A stretch of 64,000 nt of DNA from Methylophilales bacterium UBA4017 (GTDB lineage: Bacteria; Pseudomonadota; Gammaproteobacteria; Burkholderiales; Methylophilaceae), in the NCBI GenBank assembly GCA_002384685.1, contig DGAZ01000043.1, forward strand, positions 39,555 through 103,554, in the 5' to 3' direction. Within the stretch, counting starts at the first letter, position 1. Each line of letters starts with the position of its first letter. Below, piece after piece: positions 9,458-18,496 of this stretch. The notes beneath the pieces are model-generated. The model worked only from the letters and a program-made list of their open reading frames with translations, ran no database searches and had not been told where the DNA came from. Both the position numbers and the translations under genes were made by a program.

Positions 9458-10543
9458 ATGAAATGTGGCATAGTTGGTCTTCCTAATGTTGGTAAATCAA
9501 CATTATTCAATGCGATTACAAAAGCAGGTATAGACGCAAATAATTACCCTTTTTGTACTATTGAACCAAATGTCGGTATTGTTGAGGTTCCAGACCAAAG
9601 AATAAGCGTGCTTTCTGCCATCGTAAATCCTGAAAAAATACAACCTGCCATAGTCGAGTTTGTCGATATTGCCGGTTTGGTTGAGGGCGCATCGAAGGGA
9701 GAAGGGCTGGGAAATAAATTTCTAGCGAATATTCGTGAAACAGATGCAATTCTTCATGTTGTACGCTGCTTTAATGACGACAATATCATTCATGTTGCAG
9801 GTAAAATCGATCCAACATCTGATATTGAGACCATTCACACAGAACTCATTTTGGCAGACATGGAAACGTTAGAAAAAGCTATCCAAAAAGAAACAAAAAA
9901 ATCTAAATCTGGTGACAAAGAATCGAAAAGCCTTATTGCTCTATATGAGCGATTACAGGAAAATTTTAACCAAGGCCATTTAGCAATAAAATTAAAATTA
10001 GATAAAGATGAAATTTCACTTATCAAGCCTTTATGTTTAATTACTATTAAACCGATGATGTTCGTAGCAAATGTTGATGAGAATGGCTTTGAGAACAACA
10101 AAAACCTTGATGCTCTTCAGCTGTATGCAAGCGACACAGGCTCACCAGTTGTTTCTATATGCGCCAAAATAGAGTCAGACATTTCAGAGCTTGAAGACGA
10201 AGAAAAGCTTATATTCTTATCAGAAATGCATCTTACCGAGCCTGGATTAAATCGACTTATCAGAGAGGCATACACTTTATTAGGTCTACAAACCTACTTT
10301 ACAGCTGGAGTTAAAGAAGTAAGAGCATGGACAACCAAGGTTGGTGCAACAGCCCCTCAAGCCGCAGGCGAAATACATACTGACTTTGAAAAAGGCTTCA
10401 TTAGGGCCGAGGTTATCGCCTTTGATGACTTCGTAGCTTATAAAGGTGAAGCCAAATCAAAGGAAGCTGGAAAAATGAAATTAGAAGGAAAGGAGTATGT
10501 AGTTAAAGATGGAGATGTTATGCATTTTAGGTTTAATGTTTGA
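9458..10543 (+). CDS. ychF: Redox-regulated ATPase YchF
   Basis: 361 residues, matching the 363 of E. coli. P-loop [11 protein letters not shown] at residues 7-17, switch motif [14 protein letters not shown], the NxxE-type nucleotide-recognition region NVDE in place of the GTPase NKxD, and a C-terminal TGS domain. YchF binds ATP preferentially and associates with ribosomes. It starts 16 nt after pth. Confidence 0.95.
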   Translation: MKCGIVGLPNVGKSTLFNAITKAGIDANNYPFCTIEPNVGIVEVPDQRISVLSAIVNPEKIQPAIVEFVDIAGLVEGASKGEGLGNKFLANIRETDAILHVVRCFNDDNIIHVAGKIDPTSDIETIHTELILADMETLEKAIQKETKKSKSGDKESKSLIALYERLQENFNQGHLAIKLKLDKDEISLIKPLCLITIKPMMFVANVDENGFENNKNLDALQLYASDTGSPVVSICAKIESDISELEDEEKLIFLSEMHLTEPGLNRLIREAYTLLGLQTYFTAGVKEVRAWTTKVGATAPQAAGEIHTDFEKGFIRAEVIAFDDFVAYKGEAKSKEAGKMKLEGKEYVVKDGDVMHFRFNV

Positions 10544-10549
10544 TATAAT
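10544..10549 (+). promoter_or_regulatory. Probable -10 box of tRNA-Met
   Basis: A perfect TATAAT lies 20 nt before the first base of the tRNA and just past the ychF stop. No consensus -35 is visible at the right distance. Stable-RNA promoters often have a strong -10, so this is a reasonable candidate. Confidence 0.5.
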
Positions 10550-10569
10550 TCGTCCCGTATTAAATTAAT

Positions 10570-10646
10570 GGTGATGTAGCTCAGCCGGTTAGAGCGCAGG
10601 ATTCATAATCCTGAGGTCGGGGGTTCGATCCCCCCCATCACCACCA
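10570..10646 (+). tRNA. tRNA-Met(CAT)
   Basis: 77 nt with encoded CCA. Acceptor GGTGATG pairs with CATCACC, D arm GCTCAGCCGGTTAGAGC, anticodon arm AGGAT-TCATAAT-ATCCT-like with anticodon CAT, T arm GGGGGTTCGATCCCCC. The perfect Watson-Crick 1-72 pair (G-C) argues against an initiator tRNA, which has a mismatch there; elongator Met is most likely, though a tRNA-Ile with modified CAT cannot be excluded from sequence alone. Confidence 0.93.
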
Positions 10647-10652
10647 CTTAAT

Positions 10653-10677
10653 TCTCGCCTCAGTAGCGAGATTCTTT
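10653..10677 (+). terminator. Intrinsic terminator after tRNA-Met
   Basis: Stem TCTCGC/GCGAGA with a 7-nt loop followed by TTCTTTT, 6 nt downstream of the tRNA 3' end. Confidence 0.7.
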
Positions 10678-10706
10678 TGATAAACTCTGTTCACGAGACC
10701 AAAGAG

Positions 10707-10895
10707 ATGAAAATATACAAAATTGTTACTAGTTTATTGGCTGCTTTTTTTGGTGTTCAAAATAATAAAAAATTTAAGGAAGATGAAAGGTTTATAGAGG
10801 AGCATGGGGTTAAATACTTTCTGATTGTGGGGTTTTTTATGGTGTTTCTAGGGCTGATTTTTCTAGGTATATTAGTGACTTTTATTGTTGGATAA
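10707..10895 (+). CDS. DUF2970 small membrane protein
   Basis: 62 residues from the ATG at 10707; an upstream in-frame start at 10677 lies in the terminator region and is less likely. The N-terminal SLLAAFFGVQ motif and a single C-terminal hydrophobic segment (about residues 36-60) are those of DUF2970, a short inner-membrane family of beta- and gammaproteobacteria with no known function. It ends 3 nt before the end of a convergent gene. Confidence 0.8.
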   Translation: MKIYKIVTSLLAAFFGVQNNKKFKEDERFIEEHGVKYFLIVGFFMVFLGLIFLGILVTFIVG

Positions 10896-10898
10896 TTA

Positions 10899-12011
10899 CT
10901 AGGCTTTATAAGGCGACCTTTCCTCTAATTCATTGGTATAAATATTCATTCTACCTCCCTCTTCTTCAAGAAATCTACCGATAGCATCTCTGAACTGCTC
11001 ATTTACAATATAATGACTTGAGAATGTATCGAAGGGTTCGAATCCTCTTGCAAGCTTATGTTCACCTTGAGCCCCCCCTTCGAAGATAGATAAATTATTC
11101 TCAATACAGTATTCCTGACCTTGGTAATAACATAGTTCAAAGTGTAGGTAAGGAATGTATTTGATTGCACCCCAATACCTGCCGTACAAGTTGTCATTAT
11201 CTAGAATATTTAATGCAGACCCAACCGGGCCTTCTTCATCGTAAGCAATAACAAGCAAGATTTTATGGGGTATCTCTTTAAAAATTCTATTAAAAAAATC
11301 ATAGGATAGATAGGGAGTTGAATTATGATCTGTATAGGTATGGCAATAGCATTGGTAAAAAAATGATAAATCTTCATCTGTTATATTCTTCCCTGTTTTT
11401 CTAATCACACGCAAACTTAAGCTGTTTAGCTTCTTTCGCTCTTGTTTTATTTTTTTTCTTTTATGATGGGAAAGAGTGGCAAGGAAGTCATCGTAGTTCT
11501 TATACCCTCTATTAATCCATCTAAATTGGACGCCCTGTCTATGCATCCATCCTGACTCAGTCAATATTTGTTGGTCTTCTAAGCTTGTAAACAAAAAATG
11601 GCATGAAGAAATTTTATGTTGATGCATTATTTTTTCTAAAGACTTGATTAGCACGCGCTTAGCTTCAACATTTTCTGCCAAGATTCTTGGTCCGCTTATG
11701 GGCGTAAAAGGAATAGCACATACAAGTTTGGGATAATAACTTAACCCATGCCTCTGAAATGCTTCCGCCCAGGCCCAGTCAAAAACGTATTCGCCATAGG
11801 AGTGTTCTTTAATAAAAGTAGGTAGAAATCCAATGACTCTCCCCTCTTCTGATGCAATAATAGGGAAAGGTATCCAGCCAGTTCCTTTACCAATTGATAG
11901 TGATTTTTCTAATGCATTAAAAAATGCATAAGACAGAAAGGTGTTGTCAGGGAGGTGATCAAAATGCGACTCGAGATCAGCAAAGTTTGTTTTTGAAATA
12001 ACTTCAATCAT
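10899..12011 (-). CDS. FemAB/GNAT-like protein (DUF482, COG3146)
   Basis: 370 residues. The C-terminal half has the double-GNAT appearance of the FemAB-like family, with the characteristic segment FEGGAQGEHKLARGFEP near residues 308-324. Proteins of this family are annotated as putative peptidoglycan or cell-wall acyltransferases but the substrate is not known. No signal peptide. It lies 47 nt downstream of the EF-hand gene on the same strand, so the two may be co-transcribed. Confidence 0.85.
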   Translation of the reverse strand: MIEVISKTNFADLESHFDHLPDNTFLSYAFFNALEKSLSIGKGTGWIPFPIIASEEGRVIGFLPTFIKEHSYGEYVFDWAWAEAFQRHGLSYYPKLVCAIPFTPISGPRILAENVEAKRVLIKSLEKIMHQHKISSCHFLFTSLEDQQILTESGWMHRQGVQFRWINRGYKNYDDFLATLSHHKRKKIKQERKKLNSLSLRVIRKTGKNITDEDLSFFYQCYCHTYTDHNSTPYLSYDFFNRIFKEIPHKILLVIAYDEEGPVGSALNILDNDNLYGRYWGAIKYIPYLHFELCYYQGQEYCIENNLSIFEGGAQGEHKLARGFEPFDTFSSHYIVNEQFRDAIGRFLEEEGGRMNIYTNELEERSPYKA

Positions 12012-12058
12012 AAGATTAGAAGTTTAAATTAAATTTTTATCTAAAACGAAAAGAATGT

Positions 12059-12529
12059 TTAATTGCTTGTAGGTATTTGTTTTTTAAGTGAGGTAACGGG
12101 GCTATCCTTAAGCTTTTTGTCAGACACAATATTTGCATTGTATTTATTGAATTGTTTCTCATGATAATCTTTTGCTAAGATTGATAGCTCATCTAGGGTT
12201 ATAACATTGTCATTATCTATATCGACTTGTCTAAACTGCCTGGCTACTTGAGGGAGGCACTGCGTAACTTCGTAGACATCAAGGGTATTATCATTGTCTG
12301 GATCACAGGTATAAAACCTTTGCTCGACACTGTCTAGCATTTCACGTCTTTTTTGGTCATAAATCACACTATTCTTAGTATGGGTATGAGAAAATTCCTC
12401 TAACGCCTCACGTATAAGGTCTAATTGTGATGGCTCGGGGGAGCCCTTAGCATTATTAACATCAGCCCATGCTGTACTTATTGATGAAAAAACTAATATA
12501 AACAATAAGTTAAAAAAAATTTTATGCAT
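12059..12529 (-). CDS. Exported EF-hand protein, lanmodulin-like first loop
   Basis: 156 residues. Signal peptide with likely cleavage after AWA at residue 22. Two canonical 12-residue EF-hand loops: DPDNDNTLDVYE at 76-87 and DIDNDNVITLDE at 103-114, both with acid at 1, 3, 5 and Glu at 12. The loops are only 15 residues apart. Loop 1 has Pro at position 2 and Asp at 9, as in lanmodulin; loop 2 does not. Cys75 and Cys91 flank loop 1 and could form a disulfide in the periplasm. Divergent from the ompR-like gene, with possible OmpR boxes between. A calcium-binding role is the default; lanthanide binding is a hypothesis. Confidence 0.9.
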   Translation of the reverse strand: MHKIFFNLLFILVFSSISTAWADVNNAKGSPEPSQLDLIREALEEFSHTHTKNSVIYDQKRREMLDSVEQRFYTCDPDNDNTLDVYEVTQCLPQVARQFRQVDIDNDNVITLDELSILAKDYHEKQFNKYNANIVSDKKLKDSPVTSLKKQIPTSN

Positions 12530-12590
12530 TCAGTTTGTACGCTTATATTTAAAACGGATAACTATTCTGCTACTTAATTGTGAATCTAAT

Positions 12591-12627
12591 GTTACAGGAT
12601 AGAGATAAATTGTAACGGAATTGTAAC
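12591..12627. promoter_or_regulatory. Candidate OmpR-type boxes in divergent promoter
   Basis: Two direct TTGTAAC repeats at 12610-12616 and 12621-12627 are exactly 11 bp apart, one helical turn, and an inverted copy GTTACA is at 12591-12596. TGTAAC/GTTACA tandem half-sites at one-turn spacing are the usual binding pattern of OmpR-family regulators. They lie about 75-110 bp upstream of the response-regulator start and 60-100 bp upstream of the EF-hand start, so could serve either gene. Confidence 0.5.
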
Positions 12628-12668
12628 AACCAAATTTTCTATTTCAGGGTAATATGTTAAATAATTGA

Positions 12669-12674
12669 TATACT
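12669..12674 (+). promoter_or_regulatory. Probable -10 box of the ompR-like gene
   Basis: TATACT lies 25 nt before the ATG. The region 17 nt upstream has no -35 consensus, consistent with a promoter that needs an activator such as the regulator presumed to bind at 12610-12627. Confidence 0.4.
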
Positions 12675-12699
12675 TTCAATCTTCAGCAATTAAAACACT

Positions 12700-13419
12700 A
12701 TGACAATAAACAACAATTCAGCTCAAATCGCCTTGGTGGATGACGATCCAAAAATAAGAGAGTTAACAGCAAAGTATTTAAGTGATCAAGGGATTTCAGT
12801 TGTTACAGCAGCCAATGGAGCCGAGCTTGACGAGCTAATGAAGAATTATAATATTAGTCTGATTGTTCTAGACTTAATGATGCCAGAAGAGTCTGGTTTA
12901 AATATATGTCAACGACTCAGAGTGAATAAAATAGATACACCGATCATCATGCTCACTGCCAAGGGTGATGAGGTGGATAGGATTGTAGGATTGGAAATGG
13001 GTGCAGATGACTACCTTCCAAAACCCTTTAATCCAAGAGAGTTGCTTGCCCGAATCAACGCCATTATAAGAAGGCAAAAAAGTCCTGCAGGTCAGTCAGA
13101 TAAAACCATAATTAAATTTGGTAATTTTGTATTTGATTTAACTAATAGAAGTTTGCTTAAAGATGAAAAAGAGATACAAATTACTGCGGGTGAGTACGAA
13201 CTCTTAAGAGTCTTTGTTGAACATCCAAAGCAACCTTTGTCACGGGATCAAATTATGCGGCTGTCTAAGGGAAAAGAATTAGATGTATTTGACCGGAGCA
13301 TTGATGTACAAATATCAAGGCTTAGAAGGTTAATTGAAACAGATCCAAACACCCCAAAATTCCTACAAACTAAATGGGGATTTGGTTATATATTTATACC
13401 GGATAGTGAAGTCAAATAA
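12700..13419 (+). CDS. ompR: OmpR-family response regulator
   Basis: 239 residues. Receiver domain with acidic pocket DDD at 14-16, phosphoacceptor Asp58 in VLDLMMPE, and Lys in LPKPF near 108; C-terminal winged-helix DNA-binding domain (about 138-235) with RLRRLIE and KWGFGYIF. Length equals E. coli OmpR. The partner kinase starts directly after the stop codon. The name reflects close OmpR/EnvZ pairing; its target genes cannot be read from the window apart from the putative autoregulatory boxes. Confidence 0.92.
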   Translation: MTINNNSAQIALVDDDPKIRELTAKYLSDQGISVVTAANGAELDELMKNYNISLIVLDLMMPEESGLNICQRLRVNKIDTPIIMLTAKGDEVDRIVGLEMGADDYLPKPFNPRELLARINAIIRRQKSPAGQSDKTIIKFGNFVFDLTNRSLLKDEKEIQITAGEYELLRVFVEHPKQPLSRDQIMRLSKGKELDVFDRSIDVQISRLRRLIETDPNTPKFLQTKWGFGYIFIPDSEVK

Positions 13420-14748
13420 TTGAAGCTTATTCCTAAAACGTTTCTTGCCAGATTAACCTTATTAATCTCCGCCCTTCTTTTGATAGCACAAATTGCATCC
13501 CTTAGAATATTTGATTATTTTGAAAGAGAGCCACGCGCACAATCCCTTGCACAAGAAATTGTCACAATTGTAAATTTTACAAAGGCTTCCTTAGAAGCCG
13601 CAGCCTACAATAAAAGGCTGAAGCTTTTAAATGAATTGTCTGGTGTAGGAGATGTGAGCATTTATCCTGCTTATTACTTTGAGCCACTTGAACCTATACC
13701 AAATGATCCTTTTTTGGAGCTTGTTGTTAAAAACATTAAGCGTAAATTACCCCCCGAAACCCTTATTACCATTAACCATTACGACATACCCGGTATTTGG
13801 GTAAGTTTTGAGATAGATTATGCACTTTTCTGGATAGTGGTTCCAAGAACCATTATTGACAGGCCTTTTCCTTGGCACTGGATTGGATGGGGAACAATAG
13901 TTTTTATATTAGCAATTTTAGGCTCTTACGCTACAACTCAAAGAATTAGCAGACCATTAAGGCAGGTAATTAATGGTGCTGAAAAAATTCGGCAAGGGTA
14001 TTTCATAGAGCCATTGCCTTTAGATAATGTTACTGAATTTCGTGAGGTAAGTCAGGCATTTAATGAAATGGCAGCCAATCTATCAAAAATATCCAAAGAA
14101 AGAAGTTTTCTCTTAGCAAGTGTGTCACATGATATAAGGACGCCTTTGACTAGGTTAAGGCTAGCTGCTGAGATGCTTCCAAAAGGATCTGAACTAATGA
14201 AGGAAAGTATGGAGCAAGACATTGTTGAAATAAACGATATCATAAATCAGTTTCTAGAATATGCTCGAGGATTTGAAGATGAGAAAGTGGTGCCAACAAA
14301 CCTTGGAAAGTTTTTAATTGAGGTTCAAAGCAAGCATAGGAGAATGGGCCAGAATTTTAAATTACAAAAAAGAAATATACGGGTAGATGTCCCTAAAAAA
14401 CTTTTTATAGACATTAGGCCTCTAGCTTTTCAAAGATGCCTTGATAACCTTATTAACAATGCCTTTTTTTACTCACACGGAGAGGTGGTAATTAAAGCTA
14501 CCTTATTAGAAGAGAGCTTTATGATTAGCGTCTTAGATAAAGGCCCCGGGATCCCTGAAGATCAAAAAGATCAACTTTTAAAGCCGTTTGAGAGGGTTGA
14601 TGAAGCAAGAGGTAATGAAGGTGGTAGTGGTCTTGGTCTTGCAATTGCAGACAGGATTGTTAAAGTTCATTCAGGCAGTCTGGAGTTAATTAACCGAAAA
14701 GAAGGTGGGCTCGAAGCCAGAATAACTATTCCTTTAAGTTTCGCTTAG
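13420..14748 (+). CDS. envZ: EnvZ-type sensor histidine kinase
   Basis: 442 residues from a TTG abutting the regulator stop. TM1 about residues 9-29, a periplasmic region of roughly 120 residues, TM2 about 152-170, HAMP, then HisKA with phosphoacceptor His237 in SHDIRTPLTR, N box NLINNAF, G1 DKGPGIPED and G2 GGSGLGLAIADRI. The D-I-R in SHDIRTPL is typical of the EnvZ group. It should phosphorylate the adjacent OmpR-like protein. The signal is unknown. Convergent with cysG, 1 nt apart. Confidence 0.92.
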   Translation: MKLIPKTFLARLTLLISALLLIAQIASLRIFDYFEREPRAQSLAQEIVTIVNFTKASLEAAAYNKRLKLLNELSGVGDVSIYPAYYFEPLEPIPNDPFLELVVKNIKRKLPPETLITINHYDIPGIWVSFEIDYALFWIVVPRTIIDRPFPWHWIGWGTIVFILAILGSYATTQRISRPLRQVINGAEKIRQGYFIEPLPLDNVTEFREVSQAFNEMAANLSKISKERSFLLASVSHDIRTPLTRLRLAAEMLPKGSELMKESMEQDIVEINDIINQFLEYARGFEDEKVVPTNLGKFLIEVQSKHRRMGQNFKLQKRNIRVDVPKKLFIDIRPLAFQRCLDNLINNAFFYSHGEVVIKATLLEESFMISVLDKGPGIPEDQKDQLLKPFERVDEARGNEGGSGLGLAIADRIVKVHSGSLELINRKEGGLEARITIPLSFA

Positions 14749-14749
14749 C

Positions 14750-16126
14750 TTAGCCGAACCAATTCAAATCTTTTCTAAGCTCCACAACGGTCCCAATAAT
14801 AATTAGCGCGGGGGACTTGAGTCTTGCTTTATTTACTTTCGAACTAATATTACGTAACTGACCGATAACCACTTTTTGACTTTGAGTGGTTCCGCTTTGC
14901 ACCACCGCAACAGGCATATTCTTACTCATTCCATATTTAATAAGATTTTTTTTCATCTCTTGGAGGCTTAATAAACCCATATAAATAACGACAGTTTGTT
15001 TTTCTGCAATAAGCTTTGGCCAATCGAAACTAATAATCCCTTCCTTGAAATGGCCTGTCAAAAAAAGACAACTCTGAGCATGGTCTCTATGAGTTAAAGG
15101 GATACCTGAGTAAGACGAAACTCCATTTGCCGCAGAAATACCTGGGACCACTTGAAAGGTGATATTTTTTTTCATCAGGCCCTCAATTTCCTCACCACCT
15201 CGGCCAAATATAAATGGGTCTCCTCCCTTCAGCCTCAGGACTCTTTTACCCTTCATTGCTAATTCAATAAGTAGCTCATTAATTTTTGACTGCTCCAAGG
15301 TATGCTGATCTCTTTTCTTTCCAGCATAAATCATGTCTGCATCCCTTCTCACCATTTCTAAAACATCACTTGAAACCAAATTGTCATAAATACAAACATC
15401 GCACTTCTGCATTAACTGGAGCGCTCTAAGAGTAAGTAGGTCTTTATCTCCAGGGCCTGCTCCAACTAAATAGACTTCACCATCAACCTTCTTTAATCTT
15501 CGCTTTATTAGTGCGTCAATATCTTGTGGTCTAAACTTTTTTTTGCTATTAGCAATTTTCTGAATAAGAGTATCCTCAAAAAAATACTCCCAAAACTCTC
15601 GTCTTTTTTCCATGTGAGTAATTCTTTTCTTAACTAACCCCCTTATACTTCCTGCAAAATTAACTAATTTAGAATAATGGGATGGTATGAGGCTTTCTAA
15701 TGTTTGTCGTATCATTCTCGCCAGAACTGGCGCTTTTCCACCGCTTGAAATTGAGACCACCAAAGCATCTCTTTCTACGATAGACCCCATAGTAAAGCTA
15801 CATAAATCAGGCTGATCAACTACATTCACTGGAATTCGATTAGCTTGAGAAATGTTTGATATACTTTTATTCACTCTTTTATCATTAGTTGCTGCAACAA
15901 TTAAGACTTGCGAACGAATATCAGAGGCTTCGTAAGATTTTTGGACAAAAGCTATCTTATTTTTATCTATAAAATCCTTAAACTCTTCTGAAAAATCTTT
16001 TGCAATTACTGTAAGCAAAGGTCTCGCTTTGATAAGCAAAATGGCCTTCCTTAAGGCAATGTCCCCACCACCAAAAATAGTGACGGGCTTTTGGTCAATA
16101 TTGATAAAAATGGGGAAATTTTCCAT
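14750..16126 (-). CDS. cysG: Siroheme synthase
   Basis: 458 residues, the trifunctional form. N-terminal NAD-dependent precorrin-2 dehydrogenase/ferrochelatase domain with FGGGDIALRK near residue 18 and a CysG dimerisation segment, then the uroporphyrinogen-III C-methyltransferase domain starting about 217 with VGAGPGDKDLLTLRA, LRLKGGDPFIFGRGGEE and VPGISAANG. Makes siroheme for sulfite or nitrite reductase. Standing alone between envZ and miaB, with no reductase gene in the window. Confidence 0.95.
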   Translation of the reverse strand: MENFPIFINIDQKPVTIFGGGDIALRKAILLIKARPLLTVIAKDFSEEFKDFIDKNKIAFVQKSYEASDIRSQVLIVAATNDKRVNKSISNISQANRIPVNVVDQPDLCSFTMGSIVERDALVVSISSGGKAPVLARMIRQTLESLIPSHYSKLVNFAGSIRGLVKKRITHMEKRREFWEYFFEDTLIQKIANSKKKFRPQDIDALIKRRLKKVDGEVYLVGAGPGDKDLLTLRALQLMQKCDVCIYDNLVSSDVLEMVRRDADMIYAGKKRDQHTLEQSKINELLIELAMKGKRVLRLKGGDPFIFGRGGEEIEGLMKKNITFQVVPGISAANGVSSYSGIPLTHRDHAQSCLFLTGHFKEGIISFDWPKLIAEKQTVVIYMGLLSLQEMKKNLIKYGMSKNMPVAVVQSGTTQSQKVVIGQLRNISSKVNKARLKSPALIIIGTVVELRKDLNWFG

Positions 16127-16229
16127 TTCAAAATATTACTCTAATAAAAGGCTTATACATACAGGTTGCTGTAAGTTTTATTCTAAAAAAAGTTATAATG
16201 CAGCATCTACTTACGGATTAATGCGCTGA

Positions 16230-17552
16230 ATGACAAAACAACTTTTTATTAAGACTTTTGGCTGTCAAATGAATGAGTATGATTCCGAAAAAATTGTAGA
16301 TGTTCTCAGAGAGGATGGTGAAATCTCTTTAACAGAGTCGCCGGATAATGCAGATATAATAATTTTGAATACTTGTTCCATCAGAGAGCGGGCGGAAGTA
16401 AAGGTTTATAGTGACCTAGGTAGGTATCGAGCGCTTAAAGAAGCAAATCCAAATATTCGCATTGGAGTGGGCGGTTGCGTAGCTAGCCAAGAAGGAGAAA
16501 ATATTATTAAAAGGGCTCCTTACGTTGACTTAGTGTTCGGTCCTCAAACATTGCATCGATTGCCTACTTTATTAAAAAAAAGAGATGCACTTGGTGTACC
16601 ACAAATTGATATAACATTTCCAGAGATTGAAAAGTTTGATCGTCTTCCCGTAAGTAACTTTAAAGGCCCTTCTGCCTCTGTTTCAATCATGGAAGGTTGC
16701 AGCAAATATTGCTCATTTTGTGTAGTGCCTTATACTCGAGGAGAGGAAATATCACGCCCACTTGATGACGTCCTAAATGAAATCATTGAATTAACTATGC
16801 TGGGTGTGCAGGAAATAATTTTATTAGGGCAAAATGTAAATGCGTATAGAGGCTTCTCCAAACATGATGGTGTATGTGATTTTGCAACTCTTTTAGAGTA
16901 TGTTGCAGAAATTGGGGAAGTCAAAAGAATAAGATTTACAACCAGCCACCCAAATGAAATGACTGAGGAGCTTATTGCTTGCTTTGGAAAAATTGATAAG
17001 CTATCCAAGCAATTTCACCTCCCCATTCAGTCAGGCTCAGATCGAGTTTTGTCTGCCATGAAAAGAAATTACACAGTCTTAGAATATAAATCAATCATCA
17101 AGAAACTAAAGAAGGTGTGTCCAGATATTTCACTGACATCGGACTTTATTATTGGCTTTCCGAACGAGACTGTTGAGGAATTTAATCAAACCAAAAAAAT
17201 AATGGAAGAAATAAATTTTGATTACAGCTTTAGCTTTCTCTATAGCCCGCGTCCAGGTACCCCGGCTTCTTTTATAAAAGACAATATTTCTAAGCTAGAA
17301 AAAGAGCAGAGATTGCGCGAGTTTCAGGATATTAATATTACTCAAGGCAAAGAACATACACTCAAAATGATAGGGACTACACAAAGAATTTTAATAGATC
17401 GTATATCAAAAAGAAAACAAGGGGTGCTGCTTGGTAAGACGGATAACAATCGAGTAATTGAGATTAGTGGTAGTTCCAACCTGTTGAATCAATTCGTTAA
17501 TGTAAAAATACAAGCCATCACTGAAAAAAATTTAGAGGGAATAATAGTCTAA
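16230..17552 (+). CDS. miaB: tRNA-2-methylthio-N6-dimethylallyladenosine synthase
   Basis: 440 residues. N-terminal UPF0004 domain with three cluster cysteines in FGCQMNEYDSEK, NTCSIRE and VGGCVASQ; radical-SAM motif CSKYCSFCVVPYTRG near residue 155; C-terminal TRAM domain. Adds a methylthio group to i6A37 of tRNAs reading UNN codons. It is the first of the miaB-phoH-ybeY-corC run, with phoH starting 2 nt later. Confidence 0.96.
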   Translation: MTKQLFIKTFGCQMNEYDSEKIVDVLREDGEISLTESPDNADIIILNTCSIRERAEVKVYSDLGRYRALKEANPNIRIGVGGCVASQEGENIIKRAPYVDLVFGPQTLHRLPTLLKKRDALGVPQIDITFPEIEKFDRLPVSNFKGPSASVSIMEGCSKYCSFCVVPYTRGEEISRPLDDVLNEIIELTMLGVQEIILLGQNVNAYRGFSKHDGVCDFATLLEYVAEIGEVKRIRFTTSHPNEMTEELIACFGKIDKLSKQFHLPIQSGSDRVLSAMKRNYTVLEYKSIIKKLKKVCPDISLTSDFIIGFPNETVEEFNQTKKIMEEINFDYSFSFLYSPRPGTPASFIKDNISKLEKEQRLREFQDINITQGKEHTLKMIGTTQRILIDRISKRKQGVLLGKTDNNRVIEISGSSNLLNQFVNVKIQAITEKNLEGIIV

Positions 17553-17554
17553 TA

Positions 17555-18496
17555 ATGGAACTAACAATTAAATTGTCAGGCCAAGACAATAAAAAGCTGG
17601 CTAACTTGTGTGGGGTATTAGATGAGAATATCAAACAAATTGCCAGCGGATTTGATATTGCCATACAGCGCAGAGCTTATAACTTTAAATTAAATGGGAA
17701 GCAGGGAGATATAGAGCTTGCATCACAACTTATTGAAAGTTTATTCATGAGGTCATCAGGTCCTATAAGTGCTGAGGATATTCAGCTAAGCCTAGTTGAA
17801 ATGAGTAAAATTTCCTTTAAAAAAAATGAATCTCCAGACTTGCTTACTAAAAAAAGTGATTTACAAGGTAGGACTCCAAAACAAGTAGATTATTTAAAAA
17901 ATATACAAAGCAATGATATTAATTTTGGCATAGGCCCTGCAGGGACCGGCAAAACATATCTTGCAGTAGCATCAGCTGTAGATGCCCTCAATAGAGAGAA
18001 AGTAAAACGAATAGTATTGGTTCGTCCAGCAGTTGAAGCCGGGGAAAGGTTAGGCTTTCTTCCAGGCGACCTTGCTCAGAAAGTAGACCCGTACTTAAGG
18101 CCTTTGTATGATGCCTTATACGACTTAGCAGGCTACGATAATGTTACAAAACTTTTTGAAAAAGGAATTCTTGAGGTAGCTCCTTTGGCTTATATGAGAG
18201 GAAGAACCCTAAATCAAAGTTTTATTATTTTAGACGAGGCCCAAAATACAACGCCGGAACAAATGAAAATGTTTCTTACAAGAATAGGTTTTGGAACTAA
18301 AGCAGTAGTTACAGGGGATGTTACTCAAATAGATTTAGCTAAAAACCAAAAAAGTGGTTTGATTGAAATCCAAAAAATTCTAAAAAATATTAAAGGCATT
18401 ACATTTAGTCAATTTAAATCTGAAGACGTTGTACGTCACCCGCTTGTTAAAAAAATTGTAAATGCATATGAAAAATACCAAGAGCAAGATAGTTGA
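17555..18496 (+). CDS. phoH: PhoH-family ATPase
   Basis: 313 residues, the PhoL/YbeZ form found beside ybeY. Walker A GPAGTGKTYLA near residue 131, Walker B FIILDEAQNTT near 226, and VVTGDVTQIDL near 250. An N-terminal KH-like segment precedes the ATPase core. The stop overlaps the start region of ybeY. YbeZ-type proteins act with YbeY in rRNA processing, which is consistent with this neighbourhood. Confidence 0.93.
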   Translation: MELTIKLSGQDNKKLANLCGVLDENIKQIASGFDIAIQRRAYNFKLNGKQGDIELASQLIESLFMRSSGPISAEDIQLSLVEMSKISFKKNESPDLLTKKSDLQGRTPKQVDYLKNIQSNDINFGIGPAGTGKTYLAVASAVDALNREKVKRIVLVRPAVEAGERLGFLPGDLAQKVDPYLRPLYDALYDLAGYDNVTKLFEKGILEVAPLAYMRGRTLNQSFIILDEAQNTTPEQMKMFLTRIGFGTKAVVTGDVTQIDLAKNQKSGLIEIQKILKNIKGITFSQFKSEDVVRHPLVKKIVNAYEKYQEQDS

